This document shows, in pieces, positions 59,420-64,000 of a DNA stretch of 64,000 nt. The notes under the pieces were generated by a model. That model ran no database searches. It saw only the letters and a list, made by a program, of their open reading frames with translations, and was not told the DNA's origin. Each line of letters begins with the position of its first letter. Position 1 is the stretch's first letter. The position numbers and the translations under genes were made by a program. The DNA is from Bdellovibrionaceae bacterium UBA6502 (GTDB lineage Bacteria; Bdellovibrionota; Bdellovibrionia; Bdellovibrionales; UBA840): positions 1 through 64,000 of the forward strand of contig DJMA01000050.1 of NCBI GenBank assembly GCA_002436415.1, given 5' to 3'.

Positions 59420-62400
59420 TTAGTTAAACAATCCTTCAAAGGCAGGGAACAATTTCCACCACAATTTGGAGAAATTGTTGCTGTAATCTTCCCCGTACTT
59501 CTTTTCTAACTCAAGCTGGTTACGAATCCTATCTCTCCAGTATTGAGGGATGTCATCATTAGATAATTCATATCCAGCGGTGTTTTTACTACGACCCATT
59601 TGTCCACTAAACTTCTTTGGAAGACTCTCTAGGTACTTACTCCAGTAGTTCTTTAAGTCATTTTTAGAGATGATGTATTCAGGGCTATTACAAAGACTAG
59701 TTGAACCTGCTAGCTCCACTGGAACACCATTATCAGCGGTGTAGGCAGCAGCCAATTGACCGCGAATCTCGCATAGTCTTAGAGTAAAACTATCTAACTG
59801 GCTATATCCATCACTTACGTCAGCACCATACTGTCTTAACTTCATAAAGTACTTTTGGTAAGTTGCACCTTCTAGGTACATTGCATCTCTAATGATTTGT
59901 ACGCTTTTGCTCGCAATGGCCGTTCTCATGCTAACTCGCGGAACCGCTACATCACTGCTTTGGATTCTGATTTTACCAGATTCAAGGTTTTCTGCCTGCA
60001 TGATGTTTTGTAGCATTTGTTGAGCATCCGTTGGAGCTTCATTTTGTACGAATTCTTCAATTGGCTCATCTTTGATGTAGTCATACATTGGACGTCCACG
60101 CTCTTTTAAGAACGGGTGGCCGTCTAGCATTTCGTGCCTAACAGCGCTTTGTGCGTTCGCTTGTTGAGCGGCGATTACAGAGAAAGCACCTTGTGGGTTC
60201 AGGGCAGCGTTTGACGGGCCAACCACAAGTAGGTCAAAGATTTTACCAAAAAGCTCTTGGTTGCTCTCGATGTTAAACTGCTCTTGTAAAGCTTCAGGGC
60301 TTGCGGTTGCCGGGCTCAAAGGCTCTTTACCTTCTACTTCAAAGTTTTTAACCCATTCATCAAGACCGATTTTCTCTAATCTATGAGGAATATCATTGTC
60401 TTCCTCTTCAGCCGCAATTGTTTCGATTCTATGTTGAATTTGGTCAACATCACATTGGTGATTCTTTTCAATTTTTGTATACACAAAAACATCATCGTTT
60501 TTATCGTATCTACGATAGAAGCGATCGTCTCGGTTGTTCAATTTAATGGTAACTATACCGTCATTTTGAGCATCAGCTGGAGCCGGATTTCTACCATGAA
60601 TGTAGCAAATGGCAGAGTTGTAGCTTTCCTCGATTTTATCAATAGCCTTATTGATTTGCTCAGAATTATAAGCTCCTCCAGTGGCTTTTGTTGCTGTGAT
60701 GTAGTCTATGTAGTTCATAGTAATCGTACTGTAGGAGTCTTTTAAGAATTTTGCGTATTTTTCTACTCCATAAGCTTTGGCTCTGGCGTATTGCTCAGGC
60801 TCCTGCTTTGGATCGAAATCTGAAGGGCGTGGCAAAATGAAACTTATAAAGCCTGTACCAACGATGAAGTCTTCGATCACGCTAAGCACAGGGCTTTCTG
60901 CACCAATGTTAATGTCGGCAAGATTCCCTTTGGCATAGGTAGCGCTAGTCTCTAAACCATCACCAGAACCTTGTTCGGCCTCGATAGTCCAACCAAGTGT
61001 ATCCATAATTCCCCACTTAGGACTTAGTCCATTGAAGAATAAGTAGTTCATGGCCGAAACGGCTCGGCTGAATTTAGAGTTAGCTTGGTGACTTTCTCTA
61101 GTGAAAACAGGAGCCATGATGTCGCGATAGAAACTCTTCATATTGTGCTCAGCTTCTTCGTAAACACTTTCCATGGAGTCAGAAGCACAATTTTTACCGA
61201 TATTTTCAAGCTTTTGAGCGCCTGATTTACAGAAAACTTCTTTCGTTAAATAATCGCTCATAGTGATCTTATTGTAATTGCTGCTACTGTCACCAATTTC
61301 CCATGCTAAGTCAGAACCACCACCAAGGTGTAACTCAGGTCTTTTGAATCTTAAAATGATTTCAAAAATACTCATTAATTCCGTCTTAGTTGGTTTTCCA
61401 GCAGCGTTAAACTCCACCGGCACCTTCCAGCGAACGCTTGTTAAAGGGTGATAGAATGCCTTTGCACCGTAAGTTGGTTTACCTGCATAGTCAGAACCAG
61501 TTACTGTAGCTGAAGCACCGACTTCCGCAATGTTCATATCTAATTCCATATTGCGACCTAATTCAGGATTAAAACCTAAATTACTAATTGTCACACGTGG
61601 ATATTCAAATTCTGGTGAATAACCCCAAGGAACATTAAATACATCGCCACTTTCAGGACTAGGTCCGAAAGCCATACCATAAAGCATTCTCTCGGCGGTA
61701 CCATTTCTAAAGTAAATGAAATGCTCGTCCTTAGGGTTACCAGATAAGTTTTCTGGAGATTTAATTTTAAAAGCATAAGCTGCATTGGAAAGACCATCTA
61801 GATTGTGTTGGCCTAATTCAGTTTGCCATTCCATAAAATCGAATTCATCAAAAGCAGAGCTACGACCACGTTCTGCCGTATTCAGGATACTCAGATAGTT
61901 GTCAAAGATGTTGCGTGATTCTTCATGCAATGAATAGTAAGCAGGGTAGTTTAGAAGGTTAAAGAAAAACTCGTCCGTAAGAGGAAGTTCTTTGTTATCT
62001 TCAGCAGCCATAATTTGTCTGTCTCTAGCAAAGTCCATAGCTGTTTCAAAGTTAGTGTACATTTCCTGAGTACTTACGTAATTCAAAGTAAACTTATCCA
62101 TGAACCTTGATAGGCCTTGATAGTTATTATTGAAATTTTCTAATTGTACATAACGGTATTGAAACTTCGCATCTCCATAGTCGCGAAAGATTCTAAAAAA
62201 GTCTTCTAATTCACGGTCATCTCTACTGTTCCAGTATCTAGAGAATGCAGTGGATAGCTCAAAGCTTGCCGTAGTGCTGCCACCGTTAAATAGCGACTTA
62301 GCAAATGGTTTTGCTAATGACCAAAGGCTACTTGCTTCGGAATCTAAATCCATGGTCAAGCGGTTGTAGTTAACTGGTGCTTTTAAAAGTTGTCTTTCTT

Positions 62401-64000
62401 TTGCAGTATATGATTTTAAACCATCAATAGATTCATAAGTCTCGGCCAGAAGTCCTTTAACTTCTTCTACCTTGTTACTAGCCTCGGTAGCAGCTACATG
62501 TTTGTCAAATGGACGAACCATTGGACGAACAAATGGATCAGCAACTAAGAAGGCAGTAAAGTGCCAAAGCTTACCAGCAGGGGTCGAACCAAGGATTCGA
62601 GTAGCTGCCCAGCCAATGTCCGAAAGAATTTTTCTAGACCCAGTAGTCGCTACCAAAGCTGCTTTAGCGGTTACTTTTTGTGCTTGGCTTTTTGCAGCCT
62701 TTTCCGCTGTGAAAGCATTTACAGCTTCCATTCTAATTCTTGCTTTTTCTTTAAAGTTCAAGGCACCACGAGAAGCCTTAACAGCACCTTTAGAAACCAT
62801 ACCAGCAACAAAAGAGGAACCTAAAAGGGCGGTCACTTGGCCAAATTGTTTTTGCCAAAACTTACCACTAGTAAATTCGTGAATAAGCACTTGTTGGGAG
62901 TAATCAGCAATTTGATTCCATTGTGCGGCTTCTTCTTCAGAACTAGCATTGAAAGCTTTAACTTTTCCGTTCCACCAGCTTGAAAAAGCAGGGTGATTTA
63001 AAACTTCGCCGGTCCAATGTGAGGCGATGGAACCTACACCCATTCCGATGTATCCACGCATCCATTGCTTTAACATATTTTTGCCAGTGGCTTTTTTGAT
63101 CATATAGTTAAGTTTTGGAGCTACTGCTTGGAACTTTTGGTTTGCTAAAATGAAAGCCCAAAATCCTACGTGACCTTTCCACTCAAAAAAGTGGTGGACC
63201 GCATCTTCTCTCCAAAGAGGGTTACTGGTTTCATCAAAGCCCAACTGCATTACCGTAGCGGCAAGCATTGCCAGTGTGAAATAAAATGTCTCAATGGGAA
63301 GGAGACGCATTGATTTCCACAAAGGAGCGTCCCACATAGTTTTCTTTAATGCGAAATCTAAGCCAACTGTATGTTTAGAATCACCCTTCATATGCTTAAT
63401 CATATGAAATGTTTTTTGGGCAAAATTTAGAACTTCTGTTCTTCGACTTTCCAGTAGGTTTCTAAATTCTTTCTCATATTTTCTATCATAAACTTTTGGG
63501 TCAATTTGAACTCGAGTTCCTTCGATTTCCATTCCTTGTGCTAATACTGCTTTGGCGGATTGAAGGTACATATTAATGTATTGTTCAGCTAAAGAAAGTG
63601 TTGAATAGTGCTGGCCGTAACCTTTTTGATCCACCCAGTTGTTAAATTGTTTGATAAAATTTGCACGAATTTGCACATGTACATAATCGTGTGAAATCAA
63701 TTGGTAAGTAGGGCTACCATACTCAAGTTCTAAACGTTCTCGATTTGCTCTTCTACGCATTTGACGAGAAAGCTTGTTATCAATTTGAGTAGCAACAAAG
63801 TGTGCTCTTCCTTTGTAATAATCGGCAGTTGATGTTTCAGCTTGTTTTGCTGGAATCGCGGTAACTACCGTAGTGTTATTTTCTTTATCGATAACTCGGT
63901 AAGTTTCTTTACCATTAGATTTTTCAACGTATCTTTCAACGCCTTTCTGTTCATCTTTTACTTCTTGTTCACTTTTTCGTACCAAATCACGAAAAGCTGC
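59420..64000 (-). CDS. Giant membrane-associated protein of unknown function (5' end outside the window)
   Basis: At least 1,526 residues are encoded. The frame remains open to the window edge, and the first apparent start (TTG at 63985) has no ribosome binding site, so the true start lies beyond 64000. The visible N-terminal third is helical and basic, with hydrophobic segments (LLPIETFYFTLAMLAATVMQ, then AFILANQ, GYIGMGVGSIASHW and LLGSSFVAGMVS) that look like membrane spans. The C-terminal two-thirds is mixed alpha/beta, probably periplasmic or surface-exposed, with a few Cys (EVFCKSG, KNCASD, NHQCDVD). No enzyme motif is recognised. Confidence 0.85.
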   Translation of the reverse strand, partial: AAFRDLVRKSEQEVKDEQKGVERYVEKSNGKETYRVIDKENNTTVVTAIPAKQAETSTADYYKGRAHFVATQIDNKLSRQMRRRANRERLELEYGSPTYQLISHDYVHVQIRANFIKQFNNWVDQKGYGQHYSTLSLAEQYINMYLQSAKAVLAQGMEIEGTRVQIDPKVYDRKYEKEFRNLLESRRTEVLNFAQKTFHMIKHMKGDSKHTVGLDFALKKTMWDAPLWKSMRLLPIETFYFTLAMLAATVMQLGFDETSNPLWREDAVHHFFEWKGHVGFWAFILANQKFQAVAPKLNYMIKKATGKNMLKQWMRGYIGMGVGSIASHWTGEVLNHPAFSSWWNGKVKAFNASSEEEAAQWNQIADYSQQVLIHEFTSGKFWQKQFGQVTALLGSSFVAGMVSKGAVKASRGALNFKEKARIRMEAVNAFTAEKAAKSQAQKVTAKAALVATTGSRKILSDIGWAATRILGSTPAGKLWHFTAFLVADPFVRPMVRPFDKHVAATEASNKVEEVKGLLAETYESIDGLKSYTAKERQLLKAPVNYNRLTMDLDSEASSLWSLAKPFAKSLFNGGSTTASFELSTAFSRYWNSRDDRELEDFFRIFRDYGDAKFQYRYVQLENFNNNYQGLSRFMDKFTLNYVSTQEMYTNFETAMDFARDRQIMAAEDNKELPLTDEFFFNLLNYPAYYSLHEESRNIFDNYLSILNTAERGRSSAFDEFDFMEWQTELGQHNLDGLSNAAYAFKIKSPENLSGNPKDEHFIYFRNGTAERMLYGMAFGPSPESGDVFNVPWGYSPEFEYPRVTISNLGFNPELGRNMELDMNIAEVGASATVTGSDYAGKPTYGAKAFYHPLTSVRWKVPVEFNAAGKPTKTELMSIFEIILRFKRPELHLGGGSDLAWEIGDSSSNYNKITMSDYLTKEVFCKSGAQKLENIGKNCASDSMESVYEEAEHNMKSFYRDIMAPVFTRESHQANSKFSRAVSAMNYLFFNGLSPKWGIMDTLGWTIEAEQGSGDGLETSATYAKGNLADINIGAESPVLSVIEDFIVGTGFISFILPRPSDFDPKQEPEQYARAKAYGVEKYAKFLKDSYSTITMNYIDYITATKATGGAYNSEQINKAIDKIEESYNSAICYIHGRNPAPADAQNDGIVTIKLNNRDDRFYRRYDKNDDVFVYTKIEKNHQCDVDQIQHRIETIAAEEEDNDIPHRLEKIGLDEWVKNFEVEGKEPLSPATASPEALQEQFNIESNQELFGKIFDLLVVGPSNAALNPQGAFSVIAAQQANAQSAVRHEMLDGHPFLKERGRPMYDYIKDEPIEEFVQNEAPTDAQQMLQNIMQAENLESGKIRIQSSDVAVPRVSMRTAIASKSVQIIRDAMYLEGATYQKYFMKLRQYGADVSDGYSQLDSFTLRLCEIRGQLAAAYTADNGVPVELAGSTSLCNSPEYIISKNDLKNYWSKYLESLPKKFSGQMGRSKNTAGYELSNDDIPQYWRDRIRNQLELEKKYGEDYSNNFSKLWWKLFPAFEGLFN

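Noticed and set aside
60383..60745. 120-codon plus-strand frame within the giant minus-strand gene
   Set aside because: It sits entirely inside a continuous 4.5-kb coding frame on the other strand and shows no ribosome binding site or domain.

Overview
The window is 64 kb of AT-rich bacterial chromosome (G+C judged by eye to be in the upper 30s percent). It has dense operons, many predicted lipoproteins, and several secreted peptidases of very different types. A TIGR02147-family regulator, MotA/MotB, an Mla lipid-transport cluster, RodZ beside a TPR lipoprotein, and many lineage-specific secreted proteins point to a Gram-negative of the Bdellovibrionota, most like the low-GC Bacteriovoracales (Halobacteriovorax/Bacteriovorax-like predators). 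That placement is an inference from gene content; there is no rRNA gene here to confirm it.

Layout. 0-6.6 kb, minus strand: a decapitated GNAT-like remnant, then an operon of TPR lipoprotein, RodZ with a Lys/Ala/Glu repeat, a GT39 membrane glycosyltransferase and a membrane-anchored PHP-fold protein that has lost metal ligands; then an RlmC/RlmD-type RNA methyltransferase and Ndk. 7.2-12.4 kb, plus: four consecutive lipoproteins that look like diverged copies of one family, then a small secreted-protein gene broken by an in-frame stop. 12.4-17.2 kb: SucCD, a lipoprotein metallophosphatase and an unknown secreted protein. 17.4-22.0 kb: an Mla (MCE) transporter with two different ATPases, two different permeases, one MCE protein and an outer-membrane-like protein. 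22.2-25.1 kb: a histone-H1-like Lys/Ala protein, a split TadB/TadC-like pair with a small secreted protein, and a membrane-tailed protein kinase. 25.2-29.8 kb: UppP, a CBS/gamma-lyase pair for trans-sulfuration, and a secreted M14 carboxypeptidase.

30.2-38 kb: a very large subtilase lipoprotein, CsbD, an OmpA-domain lipoprotein and a papain-like protease. Two copies of a 135-bp intergenic repeat flank the CsbD/OmpA pair. 38.1-38.6 kb: tRNA-Phe followed by a duplicated, hairpin-rich tract in which each copy carries an inverted copy of the tRNA 3' end. 38.9-46.4 kb: accessory genes, including a TIGR02147 regulator divergent from a tiny secreted protein, two large paralogous lipoproteins with an HExxH motif, a VOC protein and an orphan prepilin-like protein. 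46.6-57.9 kb: DusB, a secreted HD-domain phosphohydrolase, TypA, an ABC-2 (NodIJ-like) transporter with a degenerate ATPase, two SDR-family proteins, MotA/MotB, a MarR/GbsR-like regulator and a DUF523 protein. 58.0-64.0 kb, minus: two secreted or membrane proteins of unknown function, the last more than 1,500 residues long and running off the window.

The strongest candidates for something undescribed are: (1) the asymmetric Mla transporter, whose degenerate motifs are divided between the two ATPases exactly as expected for one dead and one live ATP site; (2) the tandem family of four Cys-conserved lipoproteins; (3) the paired HExxH lipoproteins; (4) the tandem tRNA-derived tract after tRNA-Phe; and (5) a reduced Tad-like pair next to a membrane-tailed kinase. 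Family calls come from motif recognition only; no database search was run.
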